Assembly: GCF_002813425.1 (NCBI RefSeq)
Contig: NZ_PHUL01000001.1
Span: 3,458,501-3,522,500 of the forward strand
Direction of reading: 5' to 3'
Source of the DNA: Cellulophaga sp. RHA19
GTDB taxonomy: Bacteria; Bacteroidota; Bacteroidia; Flavobacteriales; Flavobacteriaceae
Length of the DNA stretch: 64,000 bases
The notes under the pieces are model-generated. The model searched no databases, was not told the origin of the DNA, and worked only from the letters and a program-made list of their open reading frames with translations. Every line of letters starts with the position of its first letter. Positions within the stretch are counted from its first letter, which is position 1. Positions 35,714 through 45,014 of the stretch are shown here, one piece after another. The translations under genes and the position numbers were made by a program.

Positions 35714-38017
35714 ATGAATCAAGATTATATTATACCAAACAACTGGTCTATCATAGAAGAAGGTTTTAACACAGACAGAGTTAAATCTTCAGAAAGCTTG
35801 TTTAGCATTGGAAACGGTGCAATGGGACAAAGAGCTAATTTTGAAGAACACTACTCTGGACCTACTTTTCAAGGTAGTTACATAGCTGGTGTTTATTACC
35901 CAGATAAAACTAAAGTTGGTTGGTGGAAAAAAGGATACCCTGAGTATTTTGCTAAAGTATTAAATGCTCCTAATTGGATTGGTATTAACGTGCAAGTTAA
36001 TGGCGAAAACCTGGATTTATTTACGTGTAAAGTAGATAATTTTAAAAGAGAATTAAATATGCAAGAAGGTTGGCTGTCTAGAACTTTTACAGCTACTCTA
36101 AAAAATAACGTAATTGTTTCTGTAAAAACAAAACGTTTTTTAAGCTTAACATTAGATGAAGTTGGTGCTATTGACTATACCATTACTCCTATAAACGTAG
36201 ATGCTACAATAACATTTAGTCCTTATTTAGATGCAGGTATTACCAATGAAGACACTAACTGGGATGATAAGTTTTGGGAAATAACAAACATAAATTCTAT
36301 AGACAACAAAGCATTTATAGAGGCACATACTTTAAAAACAGAGTTTAACACCTGTACTTTTATGGAGTCCGAATGTTTTTTGAATGATAAAAAAGCAGGT
36401 ATTGTTCCTATAGTTGAAAAAATAAAAAACAAAATAACATATAGCTACACTGCAGATGTAGATGCAAACTCTACTTTTTCTATACATAAATTTGCAGGGT
36501 ATACAGTAGATAGGAATCACGCTAAAGAAAACTTAATTTCTGCAGCTACAGAAGCATTAAACAAAGCTACTAAAACAGGTTTTACTGCATTATTGCAATC
36601 ACAAAAAGATGCTTGGGCTACTATTTGGGAAACATCAGACATAACAATAGATGGCGATGTAAAAGCGCAACAAGGTATTCGTTTTAATATTTTTCAGTTA
36701 AACCAAACATACTTAGGTACAGATGCACAACTAAATATTGGACCTAAAGGTTTTACCGGCGAAAAATATGGTGGTAGTACGTACTGGGATACAGAAGCTT
36801 ATTGTTTGCCATTTTATATGGCTACTAAAGACCAAAATGTTGGTCGCAATTTATTAGCATACAGGTACAATCACTTAGAAAAAGCTATTGAAAATGCAGA
36901 AAAATTAGATTTTTCTAACGGAGCTGCCTTGTACCCAATGGTAACTATGAATGGCGAAGAGTGCCATAATGAATGGGAAATTACCTTTGAGGAAATACAC
37001 AGAAACGGAGCCATTGCTTTTGCTATTTATAATTATTATAGGTATACAGGAGACTACAGCTATATTCCAGAGAAAGGATTAGAGGTGCTTATTGGTATTG
37101 CTCGTTTTTGGCACCAAAGAGCTACTTTTTCTACCAAGCAAAATAAATATGTTATTCTTGGTGTTACTGGTCCTAATGAGTACGAAAATAACATAAACAA
37201 TAACTGGTATACCAACTATATGGCACAATGGTGTATTAATTACACCGCAGAAACTATAGCTACTGTTAAAGAGAAATACACTACAGATTATGAACGTGTT
37301 ATGTCTAAAGTTAATTTAACTTCTGATGAAATTAAAAAGTGGAAAGACGTAGCAGATAATATGTATTTCCCTTTTTCTGAAGAGCATAATGTATTTTTAC
37401 AACAAGACGGATTTTTAGATAAAGAATTAACTCCTGTTTCTGATTTGGATACTGCTTTTAGACCTATAAATCAGAAATGGTCTTGGGACAGAATTTTACG
37501 CTCGCCATACATTAAACAAGCAGATACTCTACAAGGTTTTTACTTATTTGAAGACAACTTTACAAATGAAGAAATAGAGCGTCATTTTGATTTTTATGAG
37601 CCTTTTACAGTGCACGAAAGTTCACTCTCTCCTTGTGTACATAGTATTTTAGCTGCAAAGTTAAACCGTATGGACCAAGCATATAGCTTTTATTTAAGAA
37701 CATCAAGATTAGATTTAGATGATTATAATAAAGAGGTAGAAGAAGGCTTACATATTACATCTATGGCTGGTACTTGGATGAGTATTATTGAAGGCTTTGG
37801 TGGTATGCGCGTACGTAACCACAAACTATCTTTTAGCCCTAAAATACCTAAAGAATGGGAAGGCTATTCTTTTAAAGTTAATTTTAGAAACCATACAATT
37901 AAAGTAAGTGTAACTCAGTCTAAAAATATTTTTGAGCTATTAAAAGGAGAAGAGCTTACGATACTTGTAAATGGCAACTCTATTACTATTAAACAGAATA
38001 ATTTAATTACTGCTTAA
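35714..38017 (+). CDS. GH65 maltose phosphorylase
   Basis: 767 residues, typical for GH65, without a signal peptide, hence cytoplasmic. An N-terminal beta-sandwich (about 1-290), then the (alpha/alpha)6 barrel (about 320-690) with FTGEKYGGSTYWDTEAYCLPF, the catalytic general acid Glu489 in GVTGPNEYE, and DTAFRPINQKWSWDRILRSPYIKQADTL. It cleaves maltose with phosphate to beta-glucose 1-phosphate and glucose, feeding the mutase encoded upstream. Trehalose or kojibiose phosphorylases are relatives, but the surrounding starch locus favours maltose. It lies 59 bases after pgmB and 14 before the next gene. Confidence 0.92.
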   Translation: MNQDYIIPNNWSIIEEGFNTDRVKSSESLFSIGNGAMGQRANFEEHYSGPTFQGSYIAGVYYPDKTKVGWWKKGYPEYFAKVLNAPNWIGINVQVNGENLDLFTCKVDNFKRELNMQEGWLSRTFTATLKNNVIVSVKTKRFLSLTLDEVGAIDYTITPINVDATITFSPYLDAGITNEDTNWDDKFWEITNINSIDNKAFIEAHTLKTEFNTCTFMESECFLNDKKAGIVPIVEKIKNKITYSYTADVDANSTFSIHKFAGYTVDRNHAKENLISAATEALNKATKTGFTALLQSQKDAWATIWETSDITIDGDVKAQQGIRFNIFQLNQTYLGTDAQLNIGPKGFTGEKYGGSTYWDTEAYCLPFYMATKDQNVGRNLLAYRYNHLEKAIENAEKLDFSNGAALYPMVTMNGEECHNEWEITFEEIHRNGAIAFAIYNYYRYTGDYSYIPEKGLEVLIGIARFWHQRATFSTKQNKYVILGVTGPNEYENNINNNWYTNYMAQWCINYTAETIATVKEKYTTDYERVMSKVNLTSDEIKKWKDVADNMYFPFSEEHNVFLQQDGFLDKELTPVSDLDTAFRPINQKWSWDRILRSPYIKQADTLQGFYLFEDNFTNEEIERHFDFYEPFTVHESSLSPCVHSILAAKLNRMDQAYSFYLRTSRLDLDDYNKEVEEGLHITSMAGTWMSIIEGFGGMRVRNHKLSFSPKIPKEWEGYSFKVNFRNHTIKVSVTQSKNIFELLKGEELTILVNGNSITIKQNNLITA

Positions 38018-38031
38018 ATATTATTTTAGCT

Positions 38032-39954
38032 ATGAAAAAAGGATTTTTAAGTGTTTTTGTATTAGTTTTTGCTCTTTTTGTTTCTTGTTCTCCTAAAAAA
38101 GAACAGAAACAAGAAGTAGCGCCTATTACAATTTCTAATGATATAGAGCGCATAGAACCACCAAATTGGTGGGTAGGTTTTAAAAACAATAATTTACAAT
38201 TGCTTGTTAAAGATCCAAATATTACAGAAGCTACTGCTACTATTTCTAAAACAGGTATTTCTATAAAAAAAGTAACTAAAGGTGATAGTCCTAACTATTT
38301 GTTTGTTGATTTAGAAATTGATGAATCAGTAACCGCAGGCAAATTCAACATTACTTTTACTACTAAAGATGGTGCTAAAAAAGTTGAGACATATGAACTT
38401 AAAGAACGAAATAAAAAAGCTGATGATTACTTAGGTTTTTCTAGCGCTGATGCTGTTTACTTAATTACCCCAGACCGTTTTGCAAATGCTGATACTAGTA
38501 ATGATATAGACAGCACCTTAAATGAAAAAGCAATAGACCGTACTAACGATTATGCCAGACACGGAGGAGATATTAAAGGCATTACAAATAATTTAGATTA
38601 TATAGATAAATTAGGTTTTACCGCTATATGGCCAAGTCCGCTTTTAACAAATAATATGTATAATGCATCTTACCATGGCTATGCTATTACAGATTTTTAT
38701 GGTGTAGATCCTAGATTTGGTACTCTGGAAGAGTATAAAGAGCTTGCTGTAAAAGCAAATAAAAAAGGTATTAAAATTATTATGGACCAAGTGGCTAATC
38801 ATTGCGGATTAGAACATTGGTGGATGAAAGATTTACCTTTTAAGGATTGGGTTAACTACCAGGATGAGTTTACAAACAACAAACCTGTAGAAATATCTAA
38901 CCATAAAAGAACCAGTAACCAAGATATTTATGCATCTAAAACAGATAATAAAATAATGACTCACGGTTGGTTTGGTAACCATATGCCCGATTTAAATCAG
39001 CGTAATCCTTTTTTAGCAACATATATAATTCAAAATAGTATCTGGTGGATAGAGACTTTAGAATTAGGAGGTATACGCCAAGATACATACCCTTATCCAG
39101 ATAAATATTTTATGGCAAATTGGGCCGGCTCTATTATGGCAGAATATCCTAACTTTTCTATTGTTGGTGAAGAGTGGAGTTACAATCCTTTACTAATTGC
39201 TTATTGGCAAAAAGATAATAAAAATAAAGATGAATACCAGTCTAACCTTACCTCTACTATGGATTTTGCCATGCAACAAAACATTGTAGATGCCTTAAAC
39301 CAAGATGAAACTTGGGGTACAGGACTAGTAAAAGCATATGAAGGGTTAGCTAATGATTTTGCGTACCAATCTCCTAAAGATATTATGGTGTTTTTAGACA
39401 ATCATGATATGGACAGAGTGTTTACTCAACTTAATGAAAATGTAGAAAATACAAAAATGGCAATAGCCTACACAGCTTTGTTACCACGTATTCCTCAGTT
39501 TTATTACGGTACAGAAATTTTAATGCAAAACACGGCTAAACCAGGAGATCACGGTTTAATACGTACAGATTTCCCAGGAGGATGGAACACTGACACTACA
39601 AATGCATTTACAGGAGAAGGCTTAACTACCAATCAAAAAGAAATGCAAAACTATATGAGTACACTATTAAATTTCAGAAAAAATAGTGAGACTATTCATA
39701 ATGGCAAAACTATACATTTTGCTCCTGAAAATGGCGTTTATGTATTATTTAGAATTTTAAATGATGACGTAGTTACCATCATCCTAAATAAAAATGAAGA
39801 TCCACACCAACTAGATCTTTCTAGGTTTAAAGAGGTTGGTTTAGAGGGTAAAAAAGTAACTAATATTATAACAAACAAATCTTTTAATTGGAAAGAAAAT
39901 TTACTATTACCAACCAAAGGAGCTACAATACTAACAACAAAAATTAATAAATAA
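38032..39954 (+). CDS. GH13 neopullulanase/cyclomaltodextrinase-like lipoprotein
   Basis: 640 residues. The lipobox is FVSC (Cys19), followed by SPKKEQKQ. An N-terminal cyclomaltodextrinase-type Ig domain (about 35-125; PPNWWVGFKNNNLQLLVK) and a GH13 barrel: DQVANH 252-257, nucleophile Asp351 in GGIRQD, acid Glu380 in VGEEW, and DNHD with Asp459. All three catalytic residues are present. SusA-like enzymes of this type sit in the periplasm and cut imported oligosaccharides to maltose and glucose. The post-Cys sequence lacks the acidic run of a clear surface-export signal, which favours the periplasmic face. Confidence 0.93.
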   Translation: MKKGFLSVFVLVFALFVSCSPKKEQKQEVAPITISNDIERIEPPNWWVGFKNNNLQLLVKDPNITEATATISKTGISIKKVTKGDSPNYLFVDLEIDESVTAGKFNITFTTKDGAKKVETYELKERNKKADDYLGFSSADAVYLITPDRFANADTSNDIDSTLNEKAIDRTNDYARHGGDIKGITNNLDYIDKLGFTAIWPSPLLTNNMYNASYHGYAITDFYGVDPRFGTLEEYKELAVKANKKGIKIIMDQVANHCGLEHWWMKDLPFKDWVNYQDEFTNNKPVEISNHKRTSNQDIYASKTDNKIMTHGWFGNHMPDLNQRNPFLATYIIQNSIWWIETLELGGIRQDTYPYPDKYFMANWAGSIMAEYPNFSIVGEEWSYNPLLIAYWQKDNKNKDEYQSNLTSTMDFAMQQNIVDALNQDETWGTGLVKAYEGLANDFAYQSPKDIMVFLDNHDMDRVFTQLNENVENTKMAIAYTALLPRIPQFYYGTEILMQNTAKPGDHGLIRTDFPGGWNTDTTNAFTGEGLTTNQKEMQNYMSTLLNFRKNSETIHNGKTIHFAPENGVYVLFRILNDDVVTIILNKNEDPHQLDLSRFKEVGLEGKKVTNIITNKSFNWKENLLLPTKGATILTTKINK

Positions 39955-39955
39955 A

Positions 39956-41389
39956 ATGAAAAAAGTAATTGCAATTTTATCCTTATTTACAGTAGTATTA
40001 TCCTGTAAAGAAGAAGTAAAAAAAGAAGAAAAAGTAGTTGCAGAAAAAGAACCAATTGCCGTAACACAAGTTATGGAAGATGGAGTTATTTATGAAGCAA
40101 ACATTCGTCAATACTCACCAGAAGGAACTTTTAATGCTTTTTCTAAGGATATTCCTGTACTAAAAAAATTAGGCGTTAAAGTTATTTGGGTAATGCCAAT
40201 TAATCCTATTTCTAAAATAAAGCGTAAAGCTACTGGAGAAAAATTTACAAGTGAAATTGAAAATGAAGAAGAACGTAAAAAATACTTGGGAAGCTACTAC
40301 TCTGTATCAGACTATAAAGCAATAAATCCAGAATTTGGTACGTTTGATGACTTTAAAAATATGGTAACTACTGCACACGATAATGGTATTTTAGTTATTG
40401 TAGATTGGGTACCAAACCATACAGGTTGGGATCATCCTTGGATTAAAGATCATCCAGAATATTATACTCAAAACGAGCAAGGAGAAATTATAGATCCTAT
40501 AAACCCAGAAACAGGAGAATCTTGGGGATGGACAGATGTTGCTGATTTAAATTACGATAATAAAGATATGCGTAAGGAAATGATTAGTGATATGAAATTT
40601 TGGGTAGAAAAAGCAGATATCGATGGTTACCGAATGGATGTTGCACACAAAGTCCCTGTTGATTTTTTTAATACTGCTATAAAAGAAATGAAAACTGTAA
40701 AACCTGTTTTTATGCTGGCGGAAGCAGAACAACCAGATTTGCTACAAAATGGTTTTGATATGCAATATGGTTGGGAAGTTCACCATATTTTTAATGAAAT
40801 AGCTAAAGGAGAAGCTTCTGTTTCTGAGTTTGATACTTATATGGTTAAACTAGATACTATTTTAGAAGCAGATGATATTAATATGAACTTTGTTACCAAC
40901 CACGATGAAAACTCTTGGAACGGTACTTTATTAGAAAGAATGCCTAATAACAAAGAAGTATTTACAGCATTAACTTATGTTATGCCTGGTATGCCATTAA
41001 TTTATTCTGGTCAAGAGTATGATATGGAACATAGATTACGCTTTTTTGAAAAAGATACAATTCCTAAAACTAAAGGAAAGTACTTTACTTTATTAGAAAA
41101 ACTAGGAGCTCTAAAAAATACAAATGCGGCTTTAAATGGTGGTAAAAAAGCGGCTAATTATACCAGAGTAAATACATCTAATAACGAGGCTATTTTAGCT
41201 TTTAAAAGAGAAAAAGATGAAGAAACTGTTTATTTTATTGCTAACTTAAGTGATAATGAAGAGAAAGTAACAATAGCTTTAAACGGCGATTTTACCGACT
41301 ACATCTCTAACAACACTTTTGCCATTGAAGAAAACACAGATTTAAAATTAGCTCCTTGGGAGTATCATATTTTAATTGCTAAAAAATAG
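39956..41389 (+). CDS. GH13 alpha-amylase/alpha-glucosidase family lipoprotein
   Basis: 477 residues, a compact GH13 enzyme. The lipobox is VLSC (Cys17), followed by KEEVKKEEK; Lys-Glu-Glu directly after the Cys resembles the K-(D/E)2 lipoprotein surface-export signal described in Bacteroidota, so it may face outward. The barrel has DWVPNH 150-155, nucleophile Asp228 in DGYRMD, acid Glu256 in MLAEAE, and NHDE with Asp317. There is a small C-terminal beta domain. It lies 1 base after the preceding GH13 gene and ends the operon. It probably cuts maltodextrins; exact linkage and product are unknown. Confidence 0.92.
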   Translation: MKKVIAILSLFTVVLSCKEEVKKEEKVVAEKEPIAVTQVMEDGVIYEANIRQYSPEGTFNAFSKDIPVLKKLGVKVIWVMPINPISKIKRKATGEKFTSEIENEEERKKYLGSYYSVSDYKAINPEFGTFDDFKNMVTTAHDNGILVIVDWVPNHTGWDHPWIKDHPEYYTQNEQGEIIDPINPETGESWGWTDVADLNYDNKDMRKEMISDMKFWVEKADIDGYRMDVAHKVPVDFFNTAIKEMKTVKPVFMLAEAEQPDLLQNGFDMQYGWEVHHIFNEIAKGEASVSEFDTYMVKLDTILEADDINMNFVTNHDENSWNGTLLERMPNNKEVFTALTYVMPGMPLIYSGQEYDMEHRLRFFEKDTIPKTKGKYFTLLEKLGALKNTNAALNGGKKAANYTRVNTSNNEAILAFKREKDEETVYFIANLSDNEEKVTIALNGDFTDYISNNTFAIEENTDLKLAPWEYHILIAKK

Positions 41390-41405
41390 AAAACACACTT
41401 ATAAA

Positions 41406-41440
41406 AAAAGCGCCAATTTTAATTTAAAATTGGCGCTTTT
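41406..41440. terminator. Bidirectional terminator between convergent operons
   Basis: Perfect 15-bp stem, arms 41406-41420 and 41426-41440 (core gcgccaatttt), loop AATTT, with T runs on both strands. It ends the maltose operon on the plus strand and the acyl-CoA carboxylase operon on the minus strand. Confidence 0.9.
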
Positions 41441-41457
41441 ACTTTTTAAAATATAAT

Positions 41458-43005
41458 CTACAACGGAATATTACCGTGTTTACGCTTAGGCACATTTACA
41501 ACTTTATCCTCTAACATTGCCATAGCTTTTATAAGTTTTTTACGGGTATCTTTTGGCAAAATAACCTCATCTATAAAACCTCTTTGAGCAGCACTGTAGG
41601 GATTAGCAAATGCATCTGCATACTCTTGTTCTTTTTCTGCTAATTTGGCTGCAGAATCTTCTGCCGCTTGTATTTCTTTTCTAAAAATAATTTCACTAGC
41701 TCCCTTAGCTCCCATTACTGCTATTTCTGCTCCAGGCCAAGCATAGTTCATATCTGCACCAATGTGTTTAGAATTCATAACATCATAAGCTCCACCATAA
41801 GCTTTACGTGTAATTACGGTTACTTTTGGCACTGTAGCTTCACTTAAAGCATATAACAATTTGGCTCCGTTTGTAATAATACCATTCCATTCTTGATCTG
41901 TTCCTGGTAAAAAACCTGGTACATCTACCAATACAAGTAGAGGAATATTAAAACAGTCACAAAAACGTGTAAAACGAGCTCCTTTCTTAGAACTTTCTAC
42001 ATCTAAAACTCCTGCTAAACTCATTGGTTGGTTGGCAACAATACCAATACTCCTACCCGCTAAACGAGCAAAACCAACAACTAAATTATCTGCGTAATCT
42101 TTATGTATTTCAAAAAACGAATCTTCATCAATAATTCCGTTTATAACAGTACGCATATCATAAGGCTGATTTGCGTTTTCAGGAACCATAGTTTCTAATT
42201 CCTCTCTAATTTCATCACCCAAAGTATAAGGTAATTTAGCTGGTTTATCCTCACAATTTTGAGGCATATAGCTAATCATTTCTTTAATTTGGTTAATACA
42301 TTCTATGTCATTGGCTGCAGTAACGTGTGTTACTCCAGATTTAGTAGCGTGTGTTTTTGCACCTCCTAATTCCTCTGAGGTTACCTCCTCATTTGTTACT
42401 GTTTTTACAACATTAGGACCAGTTACAAACATATAGCTAGAGTTTTCTACCATTAAAGTAAAATCTGTCATAGCTGGCGAGTAAACAGCACCACCTGCAC
42501 AAGGTCCCATAATTGCAGAAATCTGAGGTATAACACCAGAAGACATCACGTTTTTATGAAAAATATCTGCATAACCACCTAAAGAACGTACACCTTCTTG
42601 TATTCTTGCTCCTCCACTATCATTTAATCCAATTACAGGTACGCCAATTTTCATAGCCATATCCATAATTTTACATATTTTTTCTGCGTGGGTTTCAGAT
42701 AATGCACCTCCAAAAACAGTAAAATCTTGTGCAAAAACACAAACTTGTCTTCCGTTTATTGTTCCGTAACCAGTTACAACACCATCACCATAAAACTGTT
42801 GTTTATCCATTCCAAAGTCAGACGTTCTATGGGTTACTAAAATTCCCATTTCTTCAAAAGAACCTTCATCTAACAAAAAATGAATACGCTCACGAGCAGT
42901 TAATTTACCTTTAGCGTGCTGTTTTTCTATACGTGCTTTACCACCGCCTAATTTAGCTAAATCTATTTTAGACTGTAATATATTTTCTTTGCTTTGCTCT
43001 CCCAT
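41458..43005 (-). CDS. Acyl-CoA carboxylase carboxyltransferase (beta) subunit
   Basis: 515 residues, the usual length for propionyl-/methylmalonyl-type carboxyltransferases. N-terminal half [23 protein letters not shown] and [13 protein letters not shown], oxyanion-hole [19 protein letters not shown] and [17 protein letters not shown]-terminal half [18 protein letters not shown] and [21 protein letters not shown]. It moves CO2 from carboxy-biotin to an acyl-CoA. Last gene of a three-gene operon with the biotin carboxylase and carrier. Such trios usually act on propionyl-CoA or acetyl-CoA; the acyl chain cannot be told from sequence alone. Confidence 0.92.
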   Translation of the reverse strand: MGEQSKENILQSKIDLAKLGGGKARIEKQHAKGKLTARERIHFLLDEGSFEEMGILVTHRTSDFGMDKQQFYGDGVVTGYGTINGRQVCVFAQDFTVFGGALSETHAEKICKIMDMAMKIGVPVIGLNDSGGARIQEGVRSLGGYADIFHKNVMSSGVIPQISAIMGPCAGGAVYSPAMTDFTLMVENSSYMFVTGPNVVKTVTNEEVTSEELGGAKTHATKSGVTHVTAANDIECINQIKEMISYMPQNCEDKPAKLPYTLGDEIREELETMVPENANQPYDMRTVINGIIDEDSFFEIHKDYADNLVVGFARLAGRSIGIVANQPMSLAGVLDVESSKKGARFTRFCDCFNIPLLVLVDVPGFLPGTDQEWNGIITNGAKLLYALSEATVPKVTVITRKAYGGAYDVMNSKHIGADMNYAWPGAEIAVMGAKGASEIIFRKEIQAAEDSAAKLAEKEQEYADAFANPYSAAQRGFIDEVILPKDTRKKLIKAMAMLEDKVVNVPKRKHGNIPL

Positions 43006-43006
43006 T

Positions 43007-44485
43007 TTACTTTGTATTTCTGTTAGTTCTCCAATTGGAAGTTTCTTGTTCTGGTGTTTTTACTATTTTAGTATACTCGTTAAATAAGTGTACGCCAAAT
43101 AAGGCTGCCACTTTATGTTCTGGTAAACGAGCTGCTATTAACTTATCTGCAGAATAGTATTTTTTAACAAAATGTGTATCAAAATCTCCAGATAAAAATG
43201 CAGGATGCTCACAAACAAACTTTCCAAAAGACAGTGTTGTAGATGCTCCTTCAATTTTATAATCTTCAATAGCAGTAAGCATTAATTGTATTGCTTCTTC
43301 TCTGGTATCTCCGTAGGTTATTAATTTAGACAACATAGGATCATAATAAATAGGTATTTCCATACCTTCTTCAAAACCATCATCTAAACGTATGCCTTTA
43401 CCTTTTGGTCTTTTGTAGGTTGATAACGTACCAATACTAGGCATAAAGTTATCCAAGGGATCTTCTGCATAAACCCTAACTTCTACAGCATGACCTTTTA
43501 TTTTTAAATTGTTTTGTGTGATTTGCAATGTCTCATTTCTTGCAACTTTAATTTGTTGCTCTACCAAGTCTACACCTGTAATTAATTCTGTAACAGGATG
43601 CTCTACTTGTAAACGTGTATTCATTTCTAAAAAATAGAAATTTTTATCAGCATCTAATAAAAATTCAACTGTACCCACACCAACATAGTCACAGGCTTTT
43701 GCCACTTTTATAGCAGCATCTCCCATAGCTTCTCTAATTTCTGGAGTTAGTACAACAGAAGGCGCTTCTTCTACCACTTTTTGATGTCTACGTTGTATGC
43801 TACATTCGCGCTCATATAAATGAACCACATTACCGTGATTATCTGCTAAAACCTGAATTTCTATATGTCGTGGAGAAGCCACATATTTTTCAATAAAAAC
43901 AGATCCGTCTCCAAAGGCAGCAACAGCTTCACTAATGGCACGTTTCATTTGCTCTGGCAACTCTTCAATATTTTCTACAACTCGCATACCTTTACCACCC
44001 CCACCAGCAGCAGCTTTAATAAGTATAGGAAAGCCTATTTCTTTTGCTATTTTGGTTGCCAAAGCTACATCTGTAATAGCTTCTTCAATACCAGGAACCA
44101 TAGGAATATTATAATCTTTAACCGCTTCTTTTGCAGCTAACTTATTTCCCATAACTTCTATAGCGTGTGGCCTTGGACCAATAAATGTGATACCTGCTTT
44201 TTCTACTTTTTTAGCAAATTCAGCATTTTCACTTAAAAAACCATATCCTGGATGTATACCATCTGCCCCAGTATCCTGTGCAGCTTTTAAGACTTTTTCC
44301 ATAACCAAGTAAGACTCAGAAGATGGTGCTGCTCCCAAGCATACCGCTTCATCTGCAAACTTTACGTGTGGTGCCTCCCTATCTACATCAGAAAAGACAG
44401 CAACAGTTTTTATTCCCATTTTTTTAGCAGAGCGCATTACTCGTAATGCAATTTCTCCTCTATTTGCAACTAGAATTTTTTTCAT
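43007..44485 (-). CDS. accC: Biotin carboxylase subunit of acyl-CoA carboxylase
   Basis: 492 residues. ATP-grasp enzyme: [18 protein letters not shown] start, [17 protein letters not shown]-binding [13 protein letters not shown] (about 155-170), [17 protein letters not shown], and [18 protein letters not shown] with the catalytic Arg. It carboxylates biotin on the separate carrier protein using bicarbonate and ATP. About 40 residues longer than a bare AccC, with a short C-terminal tail. Genes abut: 2 bases to the carrier gene and 1 base to the carboxyltransferase gene. Confidence 0.93.
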   Translation of the reverse strand: MKKILVANRGEIALRVMRSAKKMGIKTVAVFSDVDREAPHVKFADEAVCLGAAPSSESYLVMEKVLKAAQDTGADGIHPGYGFLSENAEFAKKVEKAGITFIGPRPHAIEVMGNKLAAKEAVKDYNIPMVPGIEEAITDVALATKIAKEIGFPILIKAAAGGGGKGMRVVENIEELPEQMKRAISEAVAAFGDGSVFIEKYVASPRHIEIQVLADNHGNVVHLYERECSIQRRHQKVVEEAPSVVLTPEIREAMGDAAIKVAKACDYVGVGTVEFLLDADKNFYFLEMNTRLQVEHPVTELITGVDLVEQQIKVARNETLQITQNNLKIKGHAVEVRVYAEDPLDNFMPSIGTLSTYKRPKGKGIRLDDGFEEGMEIPIYYDPMLSKLITYGDTREEAIQLMLTAIEDYKIEGASTTLSFGKFVCEHPAFLSGDFDTHFVKKYYSADKLIAARLPEHKVAALFGVHLFNEYTKIVKTPEQETSNWRTNRNTK

Positions 44486-44487
44486 TT

Positions 44488-44967
44488 TTATGCGATCTCT
44501 ATTAATAATTGTCCTTTTTCTACCGCATCATCCTTAGCAACATTTATTAACTTTACTACGCCATCACTAGGTGCCGTAATAATGTTTTCCATTTTCATTG
44601 CAGATAATACCAATACTTGCTCTCCTTCATTTATCTCTTGACCTTCAGCAACCAAAATATCTAAAATAAGCCCTGGCATAGGAGCATTAATATTCTTTTC
44701 TTTTTTAGTGTTAGATGTTAGTAACCCCATTTGTTTAACCATTTGGTCGTACTCATCTGCAATAGCAATAGTATATGTATTTCCGTTTACCTCTACGGTA
44801 AGCTCTTTTGCTAAATAATTTGCGTGCAATAATTTAGCACTATACTTTTTATTATCTTCTAAAATATGGAATTCCGATTCTGATTTTTTAACAATATCTA
44901 ACTCAGAAATATCCTTACTATCTAAAGCTATTTCTTCATTATTTACTGAAACAACGTATGTTTTCAT
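44488..44967 (-). CDS. Biotin carboxyl carrier protein of acyl-CoA carboxylase
   Basis: 159 residues. The C-terminal biotinyl domain (about 90-159) contains APMPGLILDILVAEGQEINEGEQVLVLSAMKMENIITAP with the biotin-accepting Lys in AMKM. The N-terminal half (about 1-75) matches the small domain seen in Bacteroidota carriers of this type. First gene of the carrier-carboxylase-carboxyltransferase operon. Confidence 0.92.
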   Translation of the reverse strand: MKTYVVSVNNEEIALDSKDISELDIVKKSESEFHILEDNKKYSAKLLHANYLAKELTVEVNGNTYTIAIADEYDQMVKQMGLLTSNTKKEKNINAPMPGLILDILVAEGQEINEGEQVLVLSAMKMENIITAPSDGVVKLINVAKDDAVEKGQLLIEIA

Positions 44968-45014
44968 AATATAATAGTTTATAAAATTTAATGGTTAGTT
45001 AGAGTAACTTTTAA

